The notes under the pieces: generated by a model
The model's database searches: none
What the model was told of the DNA's origin: nothing
What the model saw: only the letters and a program-made list of their open reading frames with translations
Assembly (NCBI GenBank): GCA_946538975.1
Contig: CAMNHF010000003.1
Location: 1 to 56,692 of the forward strand
DNA: 56,692 bases
Direction: 5' to 3'
Source of the DNA: an uncultured Clostridia bacterium
GTDB lineage: Bacteria; Bacillota; Clostridia; Christensenellales; Aristaeellaceae
Part shown: in pieces, positions 8,084 through 16,764 of the stretch
Numbering within the stretch: position 1 is the first letter of the stretch
Layout: every line of letters begins with the position of its first letter
Position numbers and translations under genes: made by a program

Positions 8084-9070
8084 TTATCCCACGATGCCGG
8101 AGCGCTCCACGCCCTCGATGAAGCTGCGCTGCAGGATGAGGTAGATGATGACGACAGGCACCAGTACCAGCACCACGCCGGCGTCGAAGTAGAGCTGCTG
8201 CTCGCGCAGGGTCATGATCTTCTCCGCGTTGGCGATGACCGCCACCAGGCCGTCCAGCTTCCGGGTGATGAGGATGCTGTCGGGGATGTTGAAGGTCGCG
8301 GAGAAGAAGGAGTCGTTGTACTGCCACACGAGGGAGAACACCGCCACCGTGATGACGGCGGGCGTCGCGTTGGGCATCATGATGCGGGCGTAGGTGTAGT
8401 AGGTGCCCGCGCCGTCCACCAGGGCCGCCTCCTCGATCTCCTTGGGCAGGCCGCGGAAGAACTGGTTGAAGATGTAGATGTACAGGCCCGAGCGCAATCC
8501 GCAGCCCAGCGCCGACATGATCACCGTCGGCCCGGGGGACGACATCAGCTCCGAGGTCGGCGCGCCGGTGAAGAGCGTCACCAGCCCCAGCGGGTCAAAG
8601 TAGCGGAACGCCATGTACAGCGGGAAGCGGATGGACTGCAGCGGCACCACGATCATCACGACCACGCAGCCGAACAGGAGGCCCTTGCCGGGGAACTTGT
8701 AGCGGGCGAAGCCGTAGCCGACCATGGAGCACACCAGCAGCTGGATCAGCGTCACGCCGATCACGTACAGCAGGGTGTTGCCCAGCACCGGCAGGTAGTT
8801 CAGGTGCTTGATGGCCATCGTGTAGCGCTCCAGGGTGGGATTGATCGGGATGGTGAACACCATCGGGTTGATCGAATCCTGCCGGGAGAAGAAGGAGTTG
8901 GACACGATGCCGATCACCGGGGCGAGAATCACGTAGCTGATGCCGACGATCAGGATGAAGCGGAACAGCGACAGGACGCTGTTCTTTGCGCCGTTCTGGA
9001 GGCGGGACTTGCTGTCGAAATACTTCGGGGAGCTCTTGTATTCCTGCCAGCGCTTCGAAAGAGTTGACAT
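8084..9070 (-). CDS. Carbohydrate ABC transporter permease (MalG-like)
   Basis: A 328-residue inner-membrane permease with about six membrane spans and the binding-protein-dependent transport (EAA) loop EEAALVDGAGTYYTYARI followed by MMPN, the site that docks the ATPase. The N-terminal 35 residues are polar and cytoplasmic. It follows the MalF-like gene by 12 bp, with AAGGAGGG ahead of its ATG. No ATPase gene is nearby, so a shared MsmX-type ATPase encoded elsewhere is likely, as is common for Gram-positive sugar importers of this family. Confidence 0.92.
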   Translation of the reverse strand: MSTLSKRWQEYKSSPKYFDSKSRLQNGAKNSVLSLFRFILIVGISYVILAPVIGIVSNSFFSRQDSINPMVFTIPINPTLERYTMAIKHLNYLPVLGNTLLYVIGVTLIQLLVCSMVGYGFARYKFPGKGLLFGCVVVMIVVPLQSIRFPLYMAFRYFDPLGLVTLFTGAPTSELMSSPGPTVIMSALGCGLRSGLYIYIFNQFFRGLPKEIEEAALVDGAGTYYTYARIMMPNATPAVITVAVFSLVWQYNDSFFSATFNIPDSILITRKLDGLVAVIANAEKIMTLREQQLYFDAGVVLVLVPVVIIYLILQRSFIEGVERSGIVG

Positions 9071-9082
9071 GCTGCTCCCTCC

Positions 9083-10009
9083 TTAATTGTAGTAGAAGGT
9101 GCGGCGGTTGAGCAGCCACACGATCAGGCCCAGAATGGCGATGGTAATCAGCGTGGACACCAGGGAGAAGGCCGAGGACAGGCCGTACTGGTAGTAGTTC
9201 CGGTAGGTGTCGCTGGCCAGTTTCACCACCTGCGAGGTGGAGAAGCGGTCCACCAGCGTGTAGATCGTGTTGGTGATGATGTGCGGCATCACCATCGGGA
9301 AGGTGACCTTCCAGAAGGTCTCATAGCCGGTTGCGCCCTCGATGCGGGCCACCTCGTACAGGCTGCCCGGGATGGACTGCAGCGCGGCGATGAACAGGAT
9401 GATCTGCACGCCGGAGCCCTGGATGATGGAGGCGATGCGGTTGACCGCGCCGACGATGTATTCCAGCACCGTGGGCGGCATGGCCAGCTCGCCGAAGAGC
9501 TCGATGAAGTAGCTGACCGATACGCCGCCGTTGGCAGCAGCTGCCGCCATCTCCGCCGAGGCGCCGGTGACGCCAGCGTTCATCAGCTCGGTGGCCCGGG
9601 TGATGGCCGCGCCCACCGCGTCCGCCGACAGGATGATCGGCAGGAAGAAGATCGCGCGCACCAGGCCGCGGCCCTTGAACTTGCGGTTCAGCAGCATGGC
9701 CACGAAGAGGCTGAAGAAGATGATCATCGGCAGGTCGATCAGCATATCCATGATCGACGAGACCAGCGTCTGGTTGAAGGAGCCGTGCGCGGTGAAGGCC
9801 GTGACGAAATTGTCCAGCCCAACCCACGTGATCTCCTGCAGATTCTCGGTGTTGAATGCGGAGCAGGAGTACCGCACCAGATTCACCAGGCAGCCCACAT
9901 AGAACAGCAGGAAGCCGATCAGCCAGGGCAGGATGAAGCTGTAGCCGCGCAGCGCGTTGCGCGCCTCATAGCTGAGGCGGAGCTTTTTCTTCTTCGCGGT
10001 CTGTGTCAT
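9083..10009 (-). CDS. Carbohydrate ABC transporter permease (MalF-like)
   Basis: A 308-residue permease with about six spans and the EAA loop YEVARIEGATGYETFWKVTF then PMVMP. It is the partner of the MalG-like permease just downstream. Its ATG overlaps the stop of the DUF5696-type gene (ATGA at 10006-10009), so translation is coupled and the two are one operon. Its cognate binding protein is probably the 461-residue one at 4561-5946, encoded after the repeat protein gene. Confidence 0.92.
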   Translation of the reverse strand: MTQTAKKKKLRLSYEARNALRGYSFILPWLIGFLLFYVGCLVNLVRYSCSAFNTENLQEITWVGLDNFVTAFTAHGSFNQTLVSSIMDMLIDLPMIIFFSLFVAMLLNRKFKGRGLVRAIFFLPIILSADAVGAAITRATELMNAGVTGASAEMAAAAANGGVSVSYFIELFGELAMPPTVLEYIVGAVNRIASIIQGSGVQIILFIAALQSIPGSLYEVARIEGATGYETFWKVTFPMVMPHIITNTIYTLVDRFSTSQVVKLASDTYRNYYQYGLSSAFSLVSTLITIAILGLIVWLLNRRTFYYN

Positions 10010-12723
10010 GCGCCTTCACCTCCCACGACCAGATAATCGGCAGCCGGTACGGTGATTCCGTCCGCCTGCGCCTCCTCGGAAGCGTAGTTCACGTAGATCG
10101 TCACCCCGTTGGCGTACCGGACGCGGCTGAGCGTGTCCGTCAGCTTTTCATGCTCCGTCATGGCCGCGCCGCTGACGTGCTTCAGGGCGCCGTTGACGTA
10201 GCTGTAGTGGCTGACCGCCTCCTGCTCCCACTGGGAGAAGGTGGTGGCGAACTTGCTGCCCAGGCCGGTGTACTTCATGTCCGCCGCGTCGCGCCAGGTG
10301 AACGTGTAGTGGGTGGAAGCGCCGTACTCCACCAGGTGGAGCAGGTCTGCGCGGACATCGCCGGTCTGCTGCAGGTTCATCGGGGTACCCGCGTAGTCGA
10401 TGCTGCCGTGGACGATCATCTCCCACAGCGGAATCTGCTCGTCCACGATGTAGAACATGGTCGCCTCCACCGGCGCGTTCAACACGTCGGAGGCGGCGGA
10501 GAAGCTGTAGTCATTGCCGCCGGAGACCATCACCCCGGCGCCCGTCGCGGCGATCTCTCCGAACTGCGCCCGCACGATGTCCAGCGCGGCCTCGCGGTGG
10601 ATCACGTTGGTGCGGCGCTTGTCCGCGTGCAGGTCACTGGCCAGGTCGCGCAGGCTGATGCCTTTCAGCTCCAGCCGCCGGATCGCGCTGCCCAGCTGCT
10701 CGGTGTAGCGGGGGAGGAACTTGGGCGAGAGCAGGGTGTAGCCCAGCTCCCGGTAGCCCAGGGTCGCCGTGCGCCGGTAGGTGACAGGGGAGGTGAGGCC
10801 GACTTCCACCGCGTAGCCCTCGGCGTAGAAGCGGGAGGCCTCCTCGCTGGGGAAGTAGCTGCGGCTGATGTCGGTCACCAGCTGCAGGGCCACGTCCGGA
10901 TACAGCCGGCCGCCGCTGCGGATCACCTCGTCCTGCAGGTTCCGCAGGCCCTGGTCGCCGCCCAGCTGGCCCAGCACGCTGACGCCGCGGCCGATCGCGT
11001 CGTGGTAGTAGCCGCCGTTCATCCAGCCCTGGAGGTTGATCTTCTGGTTGGAGACGCCGTCGTGCTTCAGCTGGCTGACCATGTCCACCGCCTGGCTGAA
11101 GGTGGTCATCGGCAGCACCCGCAGGTACTGCACGCCCAGCCAGTGGGCCGTCTCCTTCACGCCGCCGATGACGTCGTAGTAGAAGGGGATGTCGCCCGCG
11201 GCTTCCTTGGCCTTCAGCACGCCCCCCTGCTCCAGCCGCTCGCGGCAGGCGCGGGCCAGGCCGCTGTAGCCGGCGTAATCGCTGCCCAGCATGCTGTAGC
11301 GGACGGTGACGTCCACATTGTAGTAGTCCTTCTCCGCCACGGGGGCTTCCTCGCCGACGATGATCAGCGTGTCCGTGTGGCGCATGGTGAAGGTGGGGTA
11401 GACGAAGTTGTAGCTGTTGTTGCGCCCGGCCACATCGGCCACGACGCTGCACAGGGACGCGCCGCGCTCCACCGTCACCATCAGCGAGGACGTGTCGCGG
11501 CAGATGCCGAACAGGGCCAGCCGCGCGGTCTGCATGTTCTGGGGGTTCGCCACGTCGGCGTCGATGAGGTCGAGGTCGTAGATGCTCTGGTTGTACTGGG
11601 CGTAGCTGCTCTTGCCGTTGTTGAAGCGGATCAGCGCGCCGCTGCCGTCCGGCACGACCATGTAGCCGTTTTCATCCTGGGAGGCCGCGCCCATGAAGGG
11701 GAGCAGCTGGATGGAACGGATCATGCCGCCGCCGTATTCCTTCACGCCCTCGCAGGGGATGGTGACCTCGCAGCCGTCGCCGGTCAGCCGCCATTCCAGG
11801 GCGATCTCGAAGGACAGCACGTCGCCGCCCTCGCGCTCGATCAGGTTCTCGTTCTCCTCGTATTCCTCGATGGTGAAGTCCACCCCGCGGAAGTCCTGAT
11901 CCATGCGCATGATCTGGCGGCTGGAGTCGCCCTTCTTGTTGCGGATGTAGAGGCCGTCGGCGGCGCCTTCCAGCTCCAGGTGCCACACCTCGCCGTCCTG
12001 CCGCAGGTAGGGCGTGAAGGCCGCGGCCATGTCATCGCTCATGTTGGCGATGGTGCTGCTGTAGTCCGCCGCGGGGAGCTCCGCGGGCCAGAAGAGAAAG
12101 TAGTCCGTGAGGCGCTTCTGCCCGTCCGCGGGCAGGCTATCCATCAGGCGGTTGTAGGTCGCCACCGTCATCTGGTGGGGGCACAGCATCAGCTGCTGGT
12201 CGGACAGGGTGTAGACCGTGCGCACGCCGTCCGGGATGGAGGTCATCTCCATCTGGTTATTCTTCACGGCCTTCGCGTAGGAGTTCCACGCGGTGCCCTC
12301 GCCGGCGTTGGCGTTCAGGTAATTGAGGATGAACTGGCTCTTCAGCGCTTCCTTGCTGATGCTGCCGGCAATGGGATCCTTGTCGGCGTCCTGCGGGTTG
12401 GAGTACACGATGGTGCCGTCGCGCAGGTCGCGCAGGGCCATCTCGCCGGTGTCCGGCCGGGCCCACAGCTGCATGGTGTCATTCGCCGCCGCCAGCTTGA
12501 AGCCGGGGACGCCGGCGTCCGCGCTCTCCAGCGGGGTGAATTCCGTGCCCTCGATCTCCGCGGCCGGGGCGGTCAGCAGATCCCGGTAGACGTTGTAGTT
12601 GCGGTAATTGGCCACAAACCACCACACGACCGCCGCCGCGACGAGCACCAGCACCGCCAGCACGATGAGGAGAATCCGTTTCCAGCGCTTGGAGGCGCCC
12701 TGTGCTTCCATGTTTTTCTGCAT
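10006..12723 (-). CDS. DUF5696-type membrane-anchored ectoprotein with glycosidase-like layout
   Basis: A 905-residue protein with a basic N-terminus, one membrane span at about residues 14-38 and a large outside portion. I recognise it as the DUF5696-type protein found beside sugar ABC importers and YIP1/NHL genes in Bacillota; function is not established. Residues about 60-400 are beta-rich and begin with the pattern seen in mutarotase-like sandwiches (LWARPDTGEMALRDL). Residues about 480-800 alternate strands and helices like a TIM barrel, with NLQGWMNGGYYHD, YPDVALQLV and VMVSGGNDYSF segments. A GH101- or GH31-like fold is my inference; I cannot assign catalytic acids. GGAGG precedes the ATG; the stop overlaps the next permease start. 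Confidence 0.75.
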   Translation of the reverse strand: MQKNMEAQGASKRWKRILLIVLAVLVLVAAAVVWWFVANYRNYNVYRDLLTAPAAEIEGTEFTPLESADAGVPGFKLAAANDTMQLWARPDTGEMALRDLRDGTIVYSNPQDADKDPIAGSISKEALKSQFILNYLNANAGEGTAWNSYAKAVKNNQMEMTSIPDGVRTVYTLSDQQLMLCPHQMTVATYNRLMDSLPADGQKRLTDYFLFWPAELPAADYSSTIANMSDDMAAAFTPYLRQDGEVWHLELEGAADGLYIRNKKGDSSRQIMRMDQDFRGVDFTIEEYEENENLIEREGGDVLSFEIALEWRLTGDGCEVTIPCEGVKEYGGGMIRSIQLLPFMGAASQDENGYMVVPDGSGALIRFNNGKSSYAQYNQSIYDLDLIDADVANPQNMQTARLALFGICRDTSSLMVTVERGASLCSVVADVAGRNNSYNFVYPTFTMRHTDTLIIVGEEAPVAEKDYYNVDVTVRYSMLGSDYAGYSGLARACRERLEQGGVLKAKEAAGDIPFYYDVIGGVKETAHWLGVQYLRVLPMTTFSQAVDMVSQLKHDGVSNQKINLQGWMNGGYYHDAIGRGVSVLGQLGGDQGLRNLQDEVIRSGGRLYPDVALQLVTDISRSYFPSEEASRFYAEGYAVEVGLTSPVTYRRTATLGYRELGYTLLSPKFLPRYTEQLGSAIRRLELKGISLRDLASDLHADKRRTNVIHREAALDIVRAQFGEIAATGAGVMVSGGNDYSFSAASDVLNAPVEATMFYIVDEQIPLWEMIVHGSIDYAGTPMNLQQTGDVRADLLHLVEYGASTHYTFTWRDAADMKYTGLGSKFATTFSQWEQEAVSHYSYVNGALKHVSGAAMTEHEKLTDTLSRVRYANGVTIYVNYASEEAQADGITVPAADYLVVGGEGA

Positions 12724-12738
12724 GATGCGCGCCTCCTT

Positions 12739-13371
12739 TTAAAAGCGGAAGATGAGTTCGGTGTAGAGGCTCTTGAAGAAGCCGAACACCTGGGTGATGA
12801 AGTGGGCCACCAGCAGGCCGAGGAAGATGATGATGAGCACGGCCAGCAGGGTCAGGAACAGGGTGATCAGCGTTTTGCCCAGAGTGTAATTGTGCACCTG
12901 CATGATGCCGATGAGCATCATGATCACCGAGTAGGCCATGCCCAGGCCCATCAGGATCGTGTAGAAGGCTTCCTCGTTCTCCGCGACGAACTGGCTCACG
13001 AAGGTCGCCAGCAGCGTGGTCACGATCATGGGCAGCAGCGCGTAGCCGATGGCCACCACGATGTCCTTCATGCGGCCCTCGCCGTCCATCAGGCAGGTCA
13101 CGGACCAGTTGCCCACGCACAGGATGATGAAGAAGATCAGCACGCCGGCCAGCTCCGCCACGGAGTTGACCGTCCGGGGCTCGATGTCATTGACCACGAA
13201 GCTGGCCAGCAGGCGGTTCATGGAGAACGAGATGCCGTAGAGGATGACCAGCAGCAGGGCGATGGCCACGCTGCCGCGCTCCTGATGGCGGATCCAGTAG
13301 TAGCCGTCGGAGGGATGGCTGACCGTGTAGAACAGGTACTGCCACTTTTCCTTGCTGAACAGGCTTTTCAC
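12739..13371 (-). CDS. YIP1-family membrane protein
   Basis: A 210-residue protein with about five membrane spans (near 34-50, 72-92, 104-124, 135-157 and 163-190) and a soluble N-terminus with SHPSDGYYWIR, a pattern typical of bacterial YIP1-family proteins. The start is a GTG at 13371 whose GTGA overlaps the stop of the NHL gene; GGGAGG lies upstream. It is flanked by the NHL and DUF5696-type genes, a combination that recurs beside sugar importers in Bacillota. Its role is not known; a membrane scaffold or assembly factor is a guess. Confidence 0.8.
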   Translation of the reverse strand: MKSLFSKEKWQYLFYTVSHPSDGYYWIRHQERGSVAIALLLVILYGISFSMNRLLASFVVNDIEPRTVNSVAELAGVLIFFIILCVGNWSVTCLMDGEGRMKDIVVAIGYALLPMIVTTLLATFVSQFVAENEEAFYTILMGLGMAYSVIMMLIGIMQVHNYTLGKTLITLFLTLLAVLIIIFLGLLVAHFITQVFGFFKSLYTELIFRF

Positions 13372-14849
13372 GCCGTCTTCCCTCCCTTCTTCTGCCGGCG
13401 GGGCAGGATGACCTTCCTGACAATCACCCACAGGGCGATCAGCGCGATGACGGCCGTCAGGATGATGCTCAGGTTGCCGGCGAGCACCTCGTTGCGGTAG
13501 CGCTTGTAGGCCGTGGAGTAGTAGGAGCGGTTCATGCCGCGCCGCAGGTAGGTCATGGCCTTCTCATTGTCGCCGGCGGACAGGTAGGCCTTGCCGATGC
13601 CGGAGTTGGCCAGCTCGTTGTTCTCGTCCAGCCGCAGCACCTCCTGCCACAGCTGCACGGCCTGGCTCTCGTCGCCGTCGTAGCGCAGGGACACGGCCTC
13701 GTTGATCAGGCGGCCGTATTCGGTCTGGCTGAAGATCAGCACGGCGGCCTGGTTGGAATCCAGCACCAGCAGCCGGCTGCCCAGCTGCTCGATGGCTGTC
13801 GGCGTGCGGAAGGTGCCCTCCTGGGTGCCGATGCCGCCGAAGATGTAGAGCAGATTGCCCTCGTGGTCGTAGGTGAAGATGCGGCCGCGGCGGGAATCCA
13901 GCAGGGAGTAGATGCCGTGCCCGCGGTAGACCACGTCCACGATCTGGGACGGGCCGGAGTAGTTGCCCACCTGGCCGAACACCCGGTCGCCGCCGAGATT
14001 CTCGTGGGGGCCCTTCTTGATGACATCCTGGCCGGAGGGGTTCAGACGGCGCACGGCCTGTAGGCCGTCGGTGTCCTTGTTGGAGGCGTAGACGAAGCCC
14101 TCGTCGTCCACGTCAATGCCGGTGAACTCCGTGGGGATGAACAGCTGCTGCTTGGCGCGGGACTCCTTGGTGGAGAAGCGCCGCCAGAACTTTTCCCACA
14201 TGCTGATCTTCACGGAGATGGTGCCGAAGAAGCCGGTGAAATCGCCCTCCGCGGCGAACACCATGATGCCCTGGAACATGTTCTGCGCCACGCAGTACAC
14301 GCGGTCGGCGTAGTCCACGGAGACCTTCAGCGGCACAAAGACGTAGCCCTCGTCCAGCACCTCGCTCTTGGGATCCTGCACGGTCTTGACGAAGGTGCCG
14401 TCCTCCTCCAGCACCACGATGCGGCGGTTCTGGGAATCGGCGATGTAGACCTGGTTCTTTTCGCTGACGGCCACGCCGGACGGACGGGAGAAGGTCTCCT
14501 CGACGCCGTCGCGGGTGAAGCCGGTGATGATCTTCCGCACGGTCTTCAGGTCGTTCGCCACGACGATGACGCGGTCATTGTTGGTGTCCGCGATGTAGAT
14601 GTCGCCGCTGTCGGAGACGCACAGGTCCTGCGGGTTGTTCAGGCTGCCCAGGGGCGCGCCCTGCCACTGGAGGGAGGCGCCGCTGACCGAGCCGTCCGGC
14701 ACGTAGGGCGCCGGGGTGTAGAGAATGTTGTCCCAGTAGTCGTAGTTGTAGCAGTCCCAGGGGAGGGAGTCCGCCGCCATGGCCCCGGAGGCCAGCAGGC
14801 TGAGCACGGCGCACAGGGCGGTCAGACGGATCCAAATGCTTTTCTTCAC
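13368..14849 (-). CDS. NHL-repeat beta-propeller protein with C-terminal membrane anchor
   Basis: A 493-residue exported protein. The signal peptide ends at about residue 26 (SGAMA). Residues about 60-390 contain NHL repeats, seen as LNNPQDLCVSDSGDIYIADT, then SRPSGVAVSEKNQVYIADS and FTGIDVDDEGFVYAS. A TPR-like helical stretch (EAVSLRYDGDESQAVQLWQE) follows at about 395-455, then one membrane span and a basic tail, so the propeller sits outside. I choose the GTG at 14849 because AAGGAGG lies eight bases upstream. NHL propellers usually bind proteins or glycans; here it may organise the importer and YIP1/DUF5696 proteins (inference). Confidence 0.85.
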   Translation of the reverse strand: MKKSIWIRLTALCAVLSLLASGAMAADSLPWDCYNYDYWDNILYTPAPYVPDGSVSGASLQWQGAPLGSLNNPQDLCVSDSGDIYIADTNNDRVIVVANDLKTVRKIITGFTRDGVEETFSRPSGVAVSEKNQVYIADSQNRRIVVLEEDGTFVKTVQDPKSEVLDEGYVFVPLKVSVDYADRVYCVAQNMFQGIMVFAAEGDFTGFFGTISVKISMWEKFWRRFSTKESRAKQQLFIPTEFTGIDVDDEGFVYASNKDTDGLQAVRRLNPSGQDVIKKGPHENLGGDRVFGQVGNYSGPSQIVDVVYRGHGIYSLLDSRRGRIFTYDHEGNLLYIFGGIGTQEGTFRTPTAIEQLGSRLLVLDSNQAAVLIFSQTEYGRLINEAVSLRYDGDESQAVQLWQEVLRLDENNELANSGIGKAYLSAGDNEKAMTYLRRGMNRSYYSTAYKRYRNEVLAGNLSIILTAVIALIALWVIVRKVILPRRQKKGGKTA

Positions 14850-14862
14850 GCTGCGCACCTCC

Positions 14863-15816
14863 TTAATCCTTCATGCCGGAGGTGGTCATGGTCTCCAGAA
14901 TGGAGCTCTGGCACACCAGGAAGAAGATGATCGGCACCGCCGCGATGATGAAGGTGACAGCGGCCGCCGCGCCCGCGCGGGACACGCCGCCGGCGGTGAT
15001 CTGCTGCAGGGCGTACTGCAGCGGCTTGAGCTCCTCGGAACGGAGGAACATGCCGCCGGTGTTGCCCCACATCTGCTGGAACTGGAAGATGGCCAGCGTC
15101 AGCCAGGCGGGCCGCACGTTCGGCATCACGATCTTCCAGAAGATCTGCCACTCGTTGGCGCCCTGCAGGCGGGCGGATTCCATCAGGGAGTCCGGCAGCT
15201 GCTCCATGAACTGCTTCATCAGATACAGGCCCATGCCGAAGGCCCAGGCCGGCAGGATCAGCGCCAGCTGGGTGTTGTTGATGCCCAGCCAGGAGATGAT
15301 CATGTACTGCGGAATCTGCGTCACGGTCCAGGAGAACATCATCGACAGCACGACCATGGAGAACAGGATTGGCTTGCCGGGGAAGTTGTGCTTGGCCAGG
15401 GGATAGGCCGCCAGCGAGGCGATGATGACGTGGCCGACCATGCCGCCCAGCGTGATGATGATGGTGTTGAGAATGTAGCGGGAGAAGGGCACCCAGGAGT
15501 TGTTCATCAGCACGAACAGGTCGGAGAAGTTCTCCAGGGTGGGATTGTGCACGAAGATGCGCGGCGGGTACTGGTAGATTTCGTCCAGCGGCTTCAGGGC
15601 GTTGTTGACGATCATCACCAGCGGCAGCACCATGAACACGCCGCAGATGCCCATCAGGATGAACAGCAGGGTGTTGCCCGCCACGGAGCGGTTGAGCTTC
15701 TTCTTGCCGGAGCGGTGCTTCATCTTCCGCTCCAGCTTCTTGATCTTTTCGGGACGGTTGTCGACGGGCTTCTCACGGAAGGAGCCGGTGACGGTCCTGG
15801 GCTGTGCCATGATCAC
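14863..15816 (-). CDS. Carbohydrate ABC transporter permease (MalG-like)
   Basis: A 317-residue permease with a long basic cytoplasmic N-terminus and about six membrane spans. The EAA loop reads MESARLQGANEWQIFWKIVM, followed by PNVRPA. The upstream stop overlaps a GTG at 15816 (GTGA); an ATG two codons on, at 15810, is an equally plausible start. It pairs with the MalF-like gene upstream and is probably served by the 1005-residue binding protein, since all three are contiguous. Confidence 0.92.
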   Translation of the reverse strand: MIMAQPRTVTGSFREKPVDNRPEKIKKLERKMKHRSGKKKLNRSVAGNTLLFILMGICGVFMVLPLVMIVNNALKPLDEIYQYPPRIFVHNPTLENFSDLFVLMNNSWVPFSRYILNTIIITLGGMVGHVIIASLAAYPLAKHNFPGKPILFSMVVLSMMFSWTVTQIPQYMIISWLGINNTQLALILPAWAFGMGLYLMKQFMEQLPDSLMESARLQGANEWQIFWKIVMPNVRPAWLTLAIFQFQQMWGNTGGMFLRSEELKPLQYALQQITAGGVSRAGAAAAVTFIIAAVPIIFFLVCQSSILETMTTSGMKD

Positions 15817-16763
15817 TCACCCACCCTTCTCAGTACGCGCTGCACCAGCTTGTTGGTGCCCACCATCAGCAGGAACAGGATCGTCGCGATGGCGGAGGCA
15901 TAGCCCATGTCCAGACGGGTTGAGCCGTAGTCCAGCAGGTGCGTGACGATGGTCGCGCCGGCGTAGTTGACGGAGGGGTTGCCTGCCAGGGCGATGGAGA
16001 TGTCCGCCACCGCGAAGGACTGCGTGATCTGCATCACGGCGCCGAAGAGCAGCTGCGGCTTCATGGCCGGCAGCGTCACAAACCACAGCTCCTGCCAGCG
16101 GTTGCGCACGCCGTCGATGGCCGCGGCCTCGTACATGCCCTTGTCCACGGTCTGCAATCCGGCGATGAAGGACAGGAAGCCGGTGCCCAGGGACAGCCAC
16201 AGCTGCACCACGATCAGCACGGGCATCACGTACTTCTCGGTCTGCATCCACAGGATCGGCTCTTGGATGAAGTCCAGGCGGAGCAGCAGGCCGTTCAGGT
16301 AGCCGTAGCGGTCGCCGGTCAGGATCAGGTTCCAGACCAGGTAGGCGTTGCCGCAGATGGACGGGGCGTAGAAGATCAGCGTCAGGATGGCGCGCACCTT
16401 CGGGGTGAATTCGTTGATGATCCACGCGAAGAGCAGGCACAGCATGTAGCTGACCGGGCCGGTGATCACGGCGAAGAGCAGGGTGTTGCGCAGGGAGATG
16501 ATGAAGATGTCATCCTCCAGCAGCAGCTTGGTGTAGTTGGCCCAGCCGATCCACTTCGGCATCTCCAGCATGTTGAAGGAGGTGAAGGAGAGGAAGATGG
16601 ACATCAGCACCGGCAGCACGGTGAACAGGAAGAACAGGATGAAGTAGGGCGCGATGAGCAGGTACGAGGCCCGGGACTGCCGGATGCGGTACCACAGGGA
16701 GTAGCGCTCCTTCGCGGTGACCGGCCGACGGGGGTTGGTCACGGGGGCGGCCTTCGTCGTCAT
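15813..16763 (-). CDS. Carbohydrate ABC transporter permease (MalF-like)
   Basis: A 316-residue permease with about six membrane spans and the EAA loop YEAAAIDGVRNRWQELWFVT followed by LPAMKPQ. It begins one base after the stop of the large binding-protein gene, with its RBS (GGAGGTGA) inside that gene's end, so the pair is tightly coupled. Confidence 0.92.
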   Translation of the reverse strand: MTTKAAPVTNPRRPVTAKERYSLWYRIRQSRASYLLIAPYFILFFLFTVLPVLMSIFLSFTSFNMLEMPKWIGWANYTKLLLEDDIFIISLRNTLLFAVITGPVSYMLCLLFAWIINEFTPKVRAILTLIFYAPSICGNAYLVWNLILTGDRYGYLNGLLLRLDFIQEPILWMQTEKYVMPVLIVVQLWLSLGTGFLSFIAGLQTVDKGMYEAAAIDGVRNRWQELWFVTLPAMKPQLLFGAVMQITQSFAVADISIALAGNPSVNYAGATIVTHLLDYGSTRLDMGYASAIATILFLLMVGTNKLVQRVLRRVGE

Positions 16764-16764
16764 G

